Source of the DNA: Rhodospirillales bacterium
GTDB lineage: Bacteria > Pseudomonadota > Alphaproteobacteria > Acetobacterales > Acetobacteraceae
Direction: 5' to 3'
Length of the DNA: 13,943 bases
NCBI GenBank assembly: GCA_028866335.1
Contig: JAGWIL010000026.1
Location: 1 to 13,943, forward strand
Both the position numbers and the translations under genes were made by a program. Shown here one piece after another: positions 6,335 to 11,937 of this stretch. Under the pieces are notes generated by a model, which worked only from the letters and a program-made list of their open reading frames with translations, made no database searches and was not told the DNA's origin. Positions within the stretch are counted from its first letter, which is position 1. Each line of letters starts with the position of its first letter.

Positions 6335-6763
6335 CTACCGATACCAGGCTTTCGTCAAAGCAACTGGCGTCTGATAGCCAAGGACATACCCATCAATATT
6401 CGGCCACGTATCGATGATCGACTCAAGCCATCCGGCATATCCGGATGCTTCCATGTTCATATGCGCGAGGATGTTGCGTAATTCTGTATGTTGAGATGGA
6501 TACCATTCGCGCCCCCACTCCCGTTCATGGGCGCCGCTCAGCCGGCAGTGGATATGATATTCATGGGAAAGCGGATCATCGACCTCGACCTCGATCACGA
6601 CGCGAATGTCTTCGGCGTAGCTTCGAAATCGGCTGATGCGCGATTTGAGATTGTTGGTGACGCCAATTTTGATGACGCCACCCTCCTTCGAATAGGCGGC
6701 GTAGAGGGTTGTTGGCGGAAAGCTTCCCCAAGGCCCCTTTCCCTGCATTTCGTATTTCAGCAT
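6335..6763 (-). CDS. GIY-YIG / T5orf172-like nuclease-family protein
   Basis: A 142-aa protein. Residues 20-48 (LYAAYSKEGG, then VIKIGVTNNLKSRISRFR) correspond to the GIY and YIG strands followed by the conserved Arg helix. Residues 66-76 (SHEYHIHCRLS) hold the Glu68/His region expected as catalytic metal ligand. REWYPSQHTELRNIL at 84-98 matches the E-W-F/Y motif of the T5orf172 and MUG113 branch. The N-terminal and C-terminal extensions are short. The start ATG overlaps the stop of the upstream 41-aa membrane protein (ATGCTGA), so the two are translationally coupled. Many such proteins are of unknown substrate, and nuclease activity is not shown. Confidence 0.75.
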   Translation of the reverse strand: MLKYEMQGKGPWGSFPPTTLYAAYSKEGGVIKIGVTNNLKSRISRFRSYAEDIRVVIEVEVDDPLSHEYHIHCRLSGAHEREWGREWYPSQHTELRNILAHMNMEASGYAGWLESIIDTWPNIDGYVLGYQTPVALTKAWYR

Positions 6764-6882
6764 TCCCGGACGCCCCTCGCGTTGCGTCGCTGAATGAAGC
6801 GGTCCCAGGCAAACGCGGCCCAGACCACAGCGCCGAACGCCCCTCCTGTCGTGACCAGGCCGTATACGAGTTGCTCAAGCAT
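6757..6882 (-). CDS. 41-aa membrane protein coupled to GIY-YIG gene
   Basis: A very short but well supported gene. The ATG at 6882 follows GGAGGAA with 6-nt spacing, the best ribosome binding site in this part of the window, and the stop TGA overlaps the next start in ATGCTGA. The protein begins MLEQLVYGLVTTGGAFGAVV, continues WAAFAWDRFIQRR and ends in a basic tail with a C-terminal Cys. It has one transmembrane helix at about residues 5-26. With this size it could be a membrane anchor, a holin-like peptide or a toxin. I recognise no family, and the coupling to a nuclease-like gene is the only functional hint. Confidence 0.7.
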   Translation of the reverse strand: MLEQLVYGLVTTGGAFGAVVWAAFAWDRFIQRRNARGVREC

Positions 6883-6918
6883 CGCTGTTCCTCCACTCAA
6901 AAACCCCGAGCCGTTGAA

Positions 6919-6947
6919 ATGGAAACGTCTTAAAAATGGCCCGTCAA
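6919..6947 (-). promoter_or_regulatory. Possible promoter of the membrane protein/GIY-YIG pair
   Basis: On the minus strand TTGACG (6947-6942) is followed after exactly 17 bp by TTCCAT (6924-6919), a weak -10. The start codon is 37 bp further on. The surrounding DNA is AT-richer than the genes. Confidence 0.4.
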
Positions 6948-6998
6948 ATCGAAAGTGGAACTGTAAGGCATTGATGCAGCGTGCAAAAACCTATTGCC

Positions 6999-7028
6999 AA
7001 ACCCCTAACCCCTTGGGGTATCGGGTTT
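6999..7028. repeat. Nested 30-bp palindrome
   Basis: AAACCC and GGGTTT form the outer arms and ACCCC and GGGGT the inner arms around a TT centre, with matching 3-nt spacers (CTA and ATC) on each side. The exact symmetry suggests a dimeric protein operator more than a transcription terminator. No regulator is adjacent in the present layout. Confidence 0.45.
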
Positions 7029-7030
7029 TG

Positions 7031-7092
7031 CCGCTGGATGAAAAAACATGGTTTCACTTCCTGTTGCAGGCCCCATCGTCACCATCCAGCGG
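7031..7092. repeat. Perfect 10-bp inverted repeat, 42 nt apart
   Basis: CCGCTGGATG at 7031-7040 is the exact complement of CATCCAGCGG at 7083-7092. An alternative stem in the same stretch pairs AGGCCCC (7068-7074) with GGGGCCT (7092-7098), so two mutually exclusive folds overlap. The function is unknown. Confidence 0.4.
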
Positions 7093-7184
7093 GGGCCTTG
7101 AAGTCGAATCCCCACGACTCGTCGCGCCTTCCTGGCGCGTAGCGCCGGCATGCGAGGCAGCGGTGCCGGGCTGCGGCAGGTTGC

Positions 7185-7188
7185 GGGG
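7185..7188. repeat. Left GGGG target-site duplication of the transposon
   Basis: GGGG directly abuts the left inverted repeat, and GGGG also directly follows the right inverted repeat at 11062-11065. Removing the element with one copy rebuilds a perfect 8-bp stem, which supports a true 4-bp duplication even though GGGG is low in information. Confidence 0.6.
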
Positions 7189-7204
7189 CAGGCTGTGCGA
7201 AAAC
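7189..7204 (+). repeat. Left terminal inverted repeat (IRL)
   Basis: CAGGCTGTGCGAAAAC, an exact 16/16 reverse complement of 11046-11061. Ends of the form GGCTGTGNGAAAAC are, from memory, typical of IS1182-like elements. Confidence 0.8.
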
Positions 7205-7206
7205 CC

Positions 7207-7611
7207 TTATGCCGAGGCCGGTGCGAGCGTCTCGATAATGCGGCAGTCGGCGACGGTGCCTCTACCACAGCGACCGATGACGTCGGCAAGCTCGTCCCGG
7301 AGCGCGGTCAGGTCCGTGATTTTGCGCTCGACTTCGGCTAAGTGCTGTCGCGCGATCACGTCCACTGCCTCGCAAGAGCCGTCCCTCTGATCAGCGAGTG
7401 CCAGCAACTCCCGCACCTGATCGAGCGGGAAGCCGAGATCACGGGCTCGCCGAATGAAGCTTAGACGACCAAGATGCCCTTCGCTGTAGGAACGGTAGTT
7501 ACCTCCGGTACGCGCTGGAGCCGGCAAAAGACCAATCCTCTCATAGTAACGGATCGTCTCCACCTTCGTACTCGTTCTCTTCGCGAGATCGCCGATCGCC
7601 AGTTGCGCCAT
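7207..7611 (-). CDS. MerR-family heavy-metal regulator (CadR/PbrR/ZntR-like)
   Basis: A 134-aa protein. Residues 4-40 are the MerR winged HTH (AIGDLAKRTSTKVETIRYYE, then RIGLLPAPARTGGNYRSY). Residues 75-112 form the dimerisation helix, and the metal loop follows. Cysteines at 80, 115 and 123 fall where CadR, MerR and ZntR have theirs; the Cys80 to Cys115 distance of 35 residues equals Cys77 to Cys112 in CadR and Cys82 to Cys117 in MerR. This predicts a divalent soft-metal sensor (Cd, Pb, Zn or Hg), not a copper sensor. It is divergent from the first transporter gene across a palindromic operator that begins 8 bp from its start, so it probably controls both. The exact metal cannot be read from sequence. 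Confidence 0.88.
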   Translation of the reverse strand: MAQLAIGDLAKRTSTKVETIRYYERIGLLPAPARTGGNYRSYSEGHLGRLSFIRRARDLGFPLDQVRELLALADQRDGSCEAVDVIARQHLAEVERKITDLTALRDELADVIGRCGRGTVADCRIIETLAPASA

Positions 7612-7615
7612 GCCC

Positions 7616-7646
7616 TTGACCCTCTAGTGACTACAGGGTGCATATG
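7616..7646 (+). promoter_or_regulatory. MerR-type promoter/operator of the first transporter gene
   Basis: A -35 TTGACC (7616-7621) and a weak -10 CATATG (7641-7646) are separated by 19 bp, the over-long spacer typical of MerR-controlled promoters. The spacer holds the near-perfect dyad ACCCT-n-TAG-nnn-CTA-n-AGGGT at 7619-7639, which closely resembles CadR and PbrR operators. The left half also overlaps the merR leader, so autoregulation is expected. Confidence 0.85.
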
Positions 7647-7677
7647 GGGTGTCACATCGAACTCGACGAGGTGACAA

Positions 7678-8319
7678 ATGGCCGGCTGCTGCCACGATGA
7701 CCACTGCTCCTCCCCCAAGGACCTGAATAGCCCACGCTGGCGCTGGGCGCTCTCCATCGCGCTCGCAGTCAATATGTCCATGTTCCTGGCGGAGATCGTT
7801 GCCGGCGTCGCAGCGGGCTCCGCCTCGCTCCAGGCTGATGCGATCGACTTCCTTGGTGACTCCGCCAACTACGCGATCAGCCTTGGTGTCGCCGGGATGG
7901 TGCTAACTTGGCGGGCACGGGCCGCATTGCTCAAGGGCTGGTCGCTCGGTGTCCTCGGCGCGTTGGTGCTCCTCTCGACGGTCTGGCACGCCTATGCCGG
8001 CACACTACCCAAGGCGGAGACGATGGGAATCGTCGGCACGCTCGCGCTTCTTGCCAACGCCGGCGTGGCGCTGATGCTCTATCGGTTCCGGACCGGCGAT
8101 GCGAACATGCGCTCCGTGTGGATTTGTTCGCGCAACGACGCCATCGGCAACCTAGCTGTGTTGGCTGCGGCCGGCGGGGTATTCGGCACCGGCACCGCTT
8201 GGCCAGATATCATCGTCGCCGCGATCATGGCCGCGCTCGGCATCAGCGGCGGATGGCAAGTCGTGCGGCAGGCCAGCGCCGAGTTGCGCGGGCCTCGCCT
8301 TTCACCGCAAACGACCTAA
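7678..8319 (+). CDS. Short CDF-like cation transporter with Cys/His-rich N-terminus
   Basis: A 213-aa inner-membrane protein with six predicted helices (starts near residues 22, 51, 84, 114, 146 and 174) and no C-terminal cytoplasmic domain, so it belongs to the short CDF-like transporters. The N-terminus MAGCCHDDHC is a likely metal-binding tag. Asp57 and Asp61 (DFLGD) in helix 2 correspond to the DxxxD site of YiiP. In helix 5, CSRND places Cys150 and Asp154 where YiiP has His153 and Asp157. GAGGTG is 4 nt before the start. Its promoter is the MerR-type operator, so it should export the metal that MerR senses, using the proton gradient as CDF proteins do. The metal (Cd, Zn, Pb or similar) is inferred from the regulator. 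Confidence 0.82.
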   Translation: MAGCCHDDHCSSPKDLNSPRWRWALSIALAVNMSMFLAEIVAGVAAGSASLQADAIDFLGDSANYAISLGVAGMVLTWRARAALLKGWSLGVLGALVLLSTVWHAYAGTLPKAETMGIVGTLALLANAGVALMLYRFRTGDANMRSVWICSRNDAIGNLAVLAAAGGVFGTGTAWPDIIVAAIMAALGISGGWQVVRQASAELRGPRLSPQTT

Positions 8320-8340
8320 TCCACCCGCCAGCCTGCGCCA

Positions 8341-8889
8341 TCAGCCGAAGCGGTTCTCGTCCTGCGCAGCGAAGACATCCTGGGCATAGGTTTCGAGTAG
8401 TGCCTCGCAACTGGCGAGCCGTGCGGCCGCCTCCTTGGCCAGGGTCGCACCATAGAAGTCGAGCTTCCGAATCTTCTCGAACCAGCTCCTCAGCTTTTTC
8501 AGGTCGATGTCGTTCTCTTCGAGCTCCGCATAGGTGAAGTGGTTGGCCGCACGCTCGCGTGCGATCTCCGCCTCAAAGTCTCCGCAGCGCCCAAGAAGTT
8601 CGCGATATTCCTCGTCTCGGTCCGCCTTGAAGCGCGTGATAACCTTGTCGGTCTGAGCCTTGTCGAGGGGTGCGCTCTCGAGCAAGACGGATTCGCCTTC
8701 CATCTCGGCAATCTCATTCTCGACGATCTTGAGCGCCCGGCGATGTTCGTCCGTTCGCGGCAGAAGGCACACGCCGTTCTGCAGATAGACCGCACCCAAC
8801 CCCTTCAGCTTCCGCCAGAGAGCGACGCGCCGCCGGGGCGGCTCGGGCGGAACCTTATAGGTGAGTAGAAGCCAGCTCTCTGTAGCCAT
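8341..8889 (-). CDS. ChrB N-terminal domain protein (chromate-resistance regulator family)
   Basis: A 182-aa protein. ATG at 8889 is preferred; the frame extends to a TTG at 8925 but that adds sequence unlike the family, and no strong ribosome binding site marks either. Residues 5-75 match the ChrB N-domain: SWLLLTYKVPPEPPRRRVAL, then WRKLKGLGAVYLQNGVCLLP, and a helix leading to EMEGESVLLES. The rest is helical and charged. Full ChrB is about 300 aa with a second conserved domain that is absent here. Full ChrB senses chromate and regulates chrA. Here no chromate transporter is present; the neighbour is a CDF gene transcribed divergently 45 bp away. I infer a regulator or accessory factor for that transporter. 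Confidence 0.78.
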   Translation of the reverse strand: MATESWLLLTYKVPPEPPRRRVALWRKLKGLGAVYLQNGVCLLPRTDEHRRALKIVENEIAEMEGESVLLESAPLDKAQTDKVITRFKADRDEEYRELLGRCGDFEAEIARERAANHFTYAELEENDIDLKKLRSWFEKIRKLDFYGATLAKEAAARLASCEALLETYAQDVFAAQDENRFG

Positions 8890-8902
8890 ATGCCCATGAG
8901 TA

Positions 8903-8920
8903 ATGTATCTGTAGTTACAT
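8903..8920. promoter_or_regulatory. TGTA-spaced repeats in chrB/CDF divergent gap
   Basis: TGTA at 8904-8907 and 8910-8913 and its complement TACA at 8916-8919 fall at exact 6-bp steps. ATGTA (8903-8907) and TACAT (8916-8920) are the ends of an inverted repeat, and TGTA-GT-TACA at 8910-8919 is a 10-bp dyad. The gap between the divergent start codons is only 45 bp, so one protein bound here could control both genes. Confidence 0.45.
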
Positions 8921-8934
8921 CTCAAGTGTGACGG

Positions 8935-9552
8935 ATGGTCGACATGGAAGTGGCAGGTACGGCTGGTACGAGCGGTTCAGCTCTTCGGCGGATCGTCACG
9001 ATTGTCGCCCTCGCGAACCTTGCCTATTTCGGGGTGGAGTTTGCAGTGGCCCTCAAGATCGGGTCGGTCTCTCTGTTCGCTGACTCTGTCGACTTCCTCG
9101 AAGACGCTTCGGTCAATTTCCTGATCGTGGTGGCGCTTGGTTGGTCGATGCGTGCTCGCGCCCGAGTGGGCATGGCCCTGGCCGCGATCCTGCTCGTGCC
9201 GGCGGTCGCCACCATCTGGACGGCCTGGCATAAGTTCACGGTGCCGGCTGCGCCCGAACCGCTGGCGTTGTCGCTGACCGGACTTGGCGCCCTCGTTGTC
9301 AATCTGAGCTGTGCATTCCTGCTCGTCCGCTTTCGTCATCACAGCGGCAGCCTGACCAAGGCCGCGTTCCTATCCGCCCGCAACGATGCGATCGCGAACG
9401 TGGCGATCATTGGCGCGGGGCTTGTGACAGCATTCCTCTGGAGGTCGGCGTGGCCCGACCTGATCGTCGGCCTCGGCGTCGCTGTCATGAACGCGGATGC
9501 GGCACGCGCGGTGTGGACAGCCGCCCGGGAAGAACATCGGGCGGCAGCCTGA
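8935..9552 (+). CDS. Second short CDF-like cation transporter
   Basis: A 205-aa inner-membrane protein related to the first transporter: both share FxxD-type helix 2 (SVDFLEDASVNF), the helix 5 motif SARNDAIANVA, and a WPDLIVGL helix 6. Both lack the C-terminal domain. There is no Cys/His-rich N-terminus. Asp53 and Asp57 fill the helix 2 ligands, and Asp151 the helix 5 ligand, but the fourth position is Ser147, where the first transporter has Cys150. This predicts different metal affinity or substrate. Start codons at 8935 and 8944 are both possible, and neither has a strong ribosome binding site. It ends 17 bp before the transposase start, so the two are probably co-transcribed. The divergent ChrB-domain gene is the likely controller. 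Confidence 0.78.
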   Translation: MVDMEVAGTAGTSGSALRRIVTIVALANLAYFGVEFAVALKIGSVSLFADSVDFLEDASVNFLIVVALGWSMRARARVGMALAAILLVPAVATIWTAWHKFTVPAAPEPLALSLTGLGALVVNLSCAFLLVRFRHHSGSLTKAAFLSARNDAIANVAIIGAGLVTAFLWRSAWPDLIVGLGVAVMNADAARAVWTAAREEHRAAA

Positions 9553-9569
9553 ACTCAAGGGGGGATGGC

Positions 9570-10988
9570 ATGGCGTTCATCGGCGGCGAGTTCAGGAGCC
9601 AAGCCAGCCTCCTGCCTCCGTGTATCGACGACTATGTTGAGCGCGACGCTCTCGTCCGCGTCGTCGACGCCTTCGTCGAAAGCCTGGATCTCGATGAACT
9701 CGGCTTCGCACGGACGGTCGCCGCCGCGACTGGCCGACCTCGCTACCATCCGGGCGACATGCTCCGTCTCTACATCTGGGGTTATCTCAACCAAATACGA
9801 TCATCGCGTCATCTTGAGCGTGCTTGCACCCGGGATCTGGAAGCGCTTTGGCTCCTGCGTCGCCTTGCGCCGGACTACCGGACCATCGCTGCTTTCCGGC
9901 ATGATAATCCCGACGCGATCGTGGCCGCCGGCGCAGCGTTTATCCAGTTCTGCCGCGATCACGGTCTGATTGGCAGCCGTATGATCGCGCTTGACGGCAC
10001 GAAGATGCGAGCCGTCGCCAGTCCGAAGAATATCGCCGGCGCCGAACGGCTCGCCCGCGACATTGCGCACACTGAAAGGGAGATCGCCTACTATCTCGAC
10101 CGGCTGGACATCATCGACAAGACCGTTTCTCAAGGCTTCGACGATCAGCCGCTCCACCGGGAGGGCTTCAAGGCAGCCATCGCCTCCTTGGAACGACGGA
10201 AACAACGGCTCGCCAGGCGGCAACAGGAACTCGACCAGCGGGATGAGAAGGTGCTTGTCTTCGGCGAGCCTGAGGCTAGGCCGATGGGCTACGCGCATGC
10301 CCCTAAGCTACCTTCATACAATCTTCAAAGCGCTGTCGACGTCGAGAGCGGTCTCATCATCCACCACGACGTCTACAACGACGCCAATGACAGTCATCTG
10401 CTCTACCCGATGTCCGTCGCAGTCAAAGACGTGCTGGAGGCCGATCGGCTGCAAGTGCTGACGGATGGCGGTTATTCGAACGCCGAGGAAGTGGCTCGTT
10501 GCGAGCGTGAGGACATTGAGGTGGCGGCGCCCATCAAACGCGGAGCGATGAACTCCGACCACTTCCGTCCAGCCCAGTTTGTCTACAACGAAGAGAGCGA
10601 CACGATCCGCTGTCCTGCCGGTCAAACGCTCCGGCCCTCGGGCGTTCATACGCGCAATCGCGCGATCCGCTATCGCACATCGGCCTGCACGAGTTGCGCC
10701 CTGAAGCCGAGATGCACGCCCGGCGCCCAGCGCACGATCCACCGCCTTGTCGATCAGGGCGCACTTGACCGTATGGAGGCGCGCGTCCACGCCGATCCCA
10801 GTCTGATGACGATCCGCCGATGCACGGTCGAGCATCCATTCGGCACGATAAAGCGGATGTCGGGCGGCGGAAGGTTCCTGACGAGAGGACTTAGGGCGGT
10901 AAAGGCGGAAGCTGCCTTGTCGATCCTCGCCTTCAACATCCTCCACACCGTGAATGCCTTCGGGGCGAGCGTAATAATCCCGAGCTGA
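9570..10988 (+). CDS. IS1182-family DDE transposase, intact
   Basis: A 472-aa protein starting at 9570 after AAGGGGGG; the frame is open to 9450 but that part overlaps the transporter gene. The N-terminal region (SLLPPCIDDYV, then DDMLRLY-type PGDMLRLYIWGYLNQIRSSR) is typical of IS1182 transposases. The catalytic DDE residues are Asp142 (IALDGTKM), Asp299 (VLTDGGYS) and Glu421 (EHPFGTIKRM). A coiled insertion at about 165-228 separates the first Asp from YNLQSAVD. A Cys cluster (C348, C373, C376, C382) in CPAG and CTSCALKPRC is family-typical. No stop or frameshift interrupts it, so it may be active. It acts on the 16-bp ends of this element. Confidence 0.92.
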   Translation: MAFIGGEFRSQASLLPPCIDDYVERDALVRVVDAFVESLDLDELGFARTVAAATGRPRYHPGDMLRLYIWGYLNQIRSSRHLERACTRDLEALWLLRRLAPDYRTIAAFRHDNPDAIVAAGAAFIQFCRDHGLIGSRMIALDGTKMRAVASPKNIAGAERLARDIAHTEREIAYYLDRLDIIDKTVSQGFDDQPLHREGFKAAIASLERRKQRLARRQQELDQRDEKVLVFGEPEARPMGYAHAPKLPSYNLQSAVDVESGLIIHHDVYNDANDSHLLYPMSVAVKDVLEADRLQVLTDGGYSNAEEVARCEREDIEVAAPIKRGAMNSDHFRPAQFVYNEESDTIRCPAGQTLRPSGVHTRNRAIRYRTSACTSCALKPRCTPGAQRTIHRLVDQGALDRMEARVHADPSLMTIRRCTVEHPFGTIKRMSGGGRFLTRGLRAVKAEAALSILAFNILHTVNAFGASVIIPS

Positions 10989-11045
10989 GGCGGGGGCTCA
11001 CTTTTGCTGCGGCATCGCCCGATCGCTCGCGGTGCTGGCCGCCGA

Positions 11046-11061
11046 GTTTTCGCACAGCCTG
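11046..11061 (-). repeat. Right terminal inverted repeat (IRR)
   Basis: GTTTTCGCACAGCCTG, the exact reverse complement of the left end, 57 bp after the transposase stop. Confidence 0.82.
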
Positions 11062-11065
11062 GGGG
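11062..11065. repeat. Right GGGG target-site duplication of the transposon
   Basis: GGGG directly follows the right inverted repeat and matches the GGGG before the left repeat. See the left copy for the reasoning. Confidence 0.6.
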
Positions 11066-11113
11066 TATTGCCCCGCAAGCGAGCGGCCCGGCGCTGCGCA
11101 TCGAGCGTGGCCC

Positions 11114-11350
11114 TCACCCTGCCAGCAGCCCGTTCCTTCCCTGGGCGCGCAGGATCTCGACGACGGTTGGATTGGCCTGACCGAGCTGCCGTAGCTCGTG
11201 GGCGCGCTCGAAGGGTGCCGTGTTCTCGATCACGTCGTCCTCATCGTCCGGGTAGTTGCTGCCGGCGAAATACAGCGGTGCGTGTTTGCAGCGCTCGATC
11301 GCCCGTTCCAACTCGGCGATGGCAGCGAACGCCAGACCCGATCCCGCCAA
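11114..11350 (-). CDS. Small conserved-looking orphan, possibly frameshifted at its 5' end
   Basis: The frame from 11350 gives 78 aa, with a helical start (LAFAAIAELERAIERCKHAP), then LYFAGSNYPDDEDDVIENT and a Gln/Arg helix ending in GRNGLLAG. It looks like a real soluble protein, but the only start in this frame is TTG without a ribosome binding site. Just upstream, an ATG at 11391 opens the frame shifted by one base and reads MRTTQRPTPGTDAYWRDRVW before decaying. Joining the two around 11330 by a one-base shift gives a natural protein of about 92 aa. So either a frameshift broke the gene or the sequence has an error. It lies 78 bp downstream of ssb on the same strand. I recognise no family. 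Confidence 0.55.
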   Translation of the reverse strand: MAGSGLAFAAIAELERAIERCKHAPLYFAGSNYPDDEDDVIENTAPFERAHELRQLGQANPTVVEILRAQGRNGLLAG

Positions 11351-11420
11351 TAGGCATCGGTGCCGGGTGTGGGGCGTTGGGTGGTCCTCATGGTCCTACT
11401 CTCCGAAGTGTCGATGCGCG

Positions 11421-11451
11421 AAAGAAAAGCCGGCTCCCGAAGGGAACCGGC
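11421..11451 (-). terminator. Intrinsic terminator of ssb
   Basis: Read leftward, GCCGG/CCGGC and TCCC/GGGA stems with one internal mismatch close a TTC loop and are followed by TTTTCTTT. It begins 18 bp after the ssb stop codon. Confidence 0.85.
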
Positions 11452-11468
11452 GTCTCGGATCGGCAGAG

Positions 11469-11921
11469 TCAGAAGGGGATTTCGTCCCGGTCCATTTCGT
11501 CGACCGGCGGGCGGGCACCGGCGCCGGCCATCTCCCGGTCTTCCTCGCGGCGGTTCTGGCGGTTGCCGGAGGCGCTTTCGAGCAGGAGCAGCTCGCCGGC
11601 GTAGTTCTCGAGGTGGATTTCGGTCGTGTAGCGCTCATTGCCGGCGTTATCGACCCACTTGCGGGTCCGCAGCTTGCCCTCGATGTCGATCAGGCTGCCC
11701 TTGGTGACGTATTTCTCGACGACCTTCACCAAGCCCTGGTTCCAGACCACGATGCGATGCCACTCGGTGCGCTCGACGCGCTCGCCGCTGTTGCTGTCGC
11801 GCCAGGTGTCGCTGGTGGCGAGGGAGAAGCTCGCGACGCGGTTGCCATTGCTGACGGTGCGGATCTCGGGGTCGATGCCGACGCGGCCGAGCAGGGTCAC
11901 TTTGTTCTTCGAACCAGCCAT
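11469..11921 (-). CDS. ssb: Single-stranded DNA-binding protein
   Basis: A 150-aa protein starting at 11921, with AGGAG 8 nt upstream; the frame is open further upstream but only through the structured non-coding region. Residues 1-108 are a full OB-fold: NKVTLLGRVGIDPEIR, then VASFSLATSDTW, ERTEWHRIVVW, KGSLIDIEGKLRTRKW, and TTEIHLENYAGELLLLES. The acidic C-terminal tip DEMDRDEIPF is the conserved partner-binding tail, slightly changed from DDDIPF. The linker is short, which is common for plasmid-borne SSBs. Such proteins coat incoming single-stranded DNA during conjugation. The gene has its own terminator and an unusual upstream structure that may be its promoter. Confidence 0.95.
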   Translation of the reverse strand: MAGSKNKVTLLGRVGIDPEIRTVSNGNRVASFSLATSDTWRDSNSGERVERTEWHRIVVWNQGLVKVVEKYVTKGSLIDIEGKLRTRKWVDNAGNERYTTEIHLENYAGELLLLESASGNRQNRREEDREMAGAGARPPVDEMDRDEIPF

Positions 11922-11937
11922 CTTCTTCACTCCTAAA

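Larger units (their letters stand above)
6883..7188. other. Repeat-rich spacer left of the transposon
   Basis: 306 bp with no credible gene; a 198-codon rightward frame across it has no domain and runs antisense into merR. It holds the leftward promoter candidate, a nested 30-bp palindrome, a 10-bp inverted repeat with 42-nt spacing, and the left arm of the hairpin into which the transposon inserted. Before insertion this spacer was contiguous with 11062 onward. Confidence 0.55.
7189..11061 (+). mobile_element. IS1182-family transposon carrying two metal-transporter units (3,873 bp)
   Basis: The unit is bounded by perfect 16-bp inverted repeats and flanked by GGGG on both sides. The order inside is merR (minus), CDF transporter (plus), chrB N-domain gene (minus), second CDF transporter (plus), transposase (plus). 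The merR stop codon is only 2 bp inside the left repeat, and the transposase stop is 57 bp inside the right repeat. I searched the DNA between the second transporter and the transposase for an inner copy of the repeat and found none; only 17 bp separate those genes. This argues that the passengers lie within the IS ends, as in so-called transporter ISs. The family call comes from the transposase; movement as a unit is inferred. Confidence 0.78.

Noticed and set aside
7091..7125. tRNA-like T-arm (GTCGAATCCCCAC with a GGGG partner)
   Set aside because: No acceptor stem, anticodon arm or D-arm can be built around it, so it is neither a tRNA nor a clear att remnant.
6794..7390. 198-codon rightward open frame
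   Set aside because: It crosses the IS end and runs antisense into merR, with no domain and no ribosome binding site.
9450..9569. Longer N-terminus of the transposase from 9450
   Set aside because: The extra 40 residues are Arg-rich and overlap the second CDF gene; the ATG at 9570 has a good ribosome binding site and begins the conserved family N-terminus.
9540..11061. A plain IS1182 copy inserted just after the second CDF gene
   Set aside because: No copy of the 16-bp end, even degenerate, is visible upstream of 9570, and the only matching left end is at 7189.
7150..11104. Integron attC site as the target hairpin
   Set aside because: The rebuilt hairpin lacks the RYYYAAC and GTTRRRY core sites at its ends, and there is no integrase or cassette structure.
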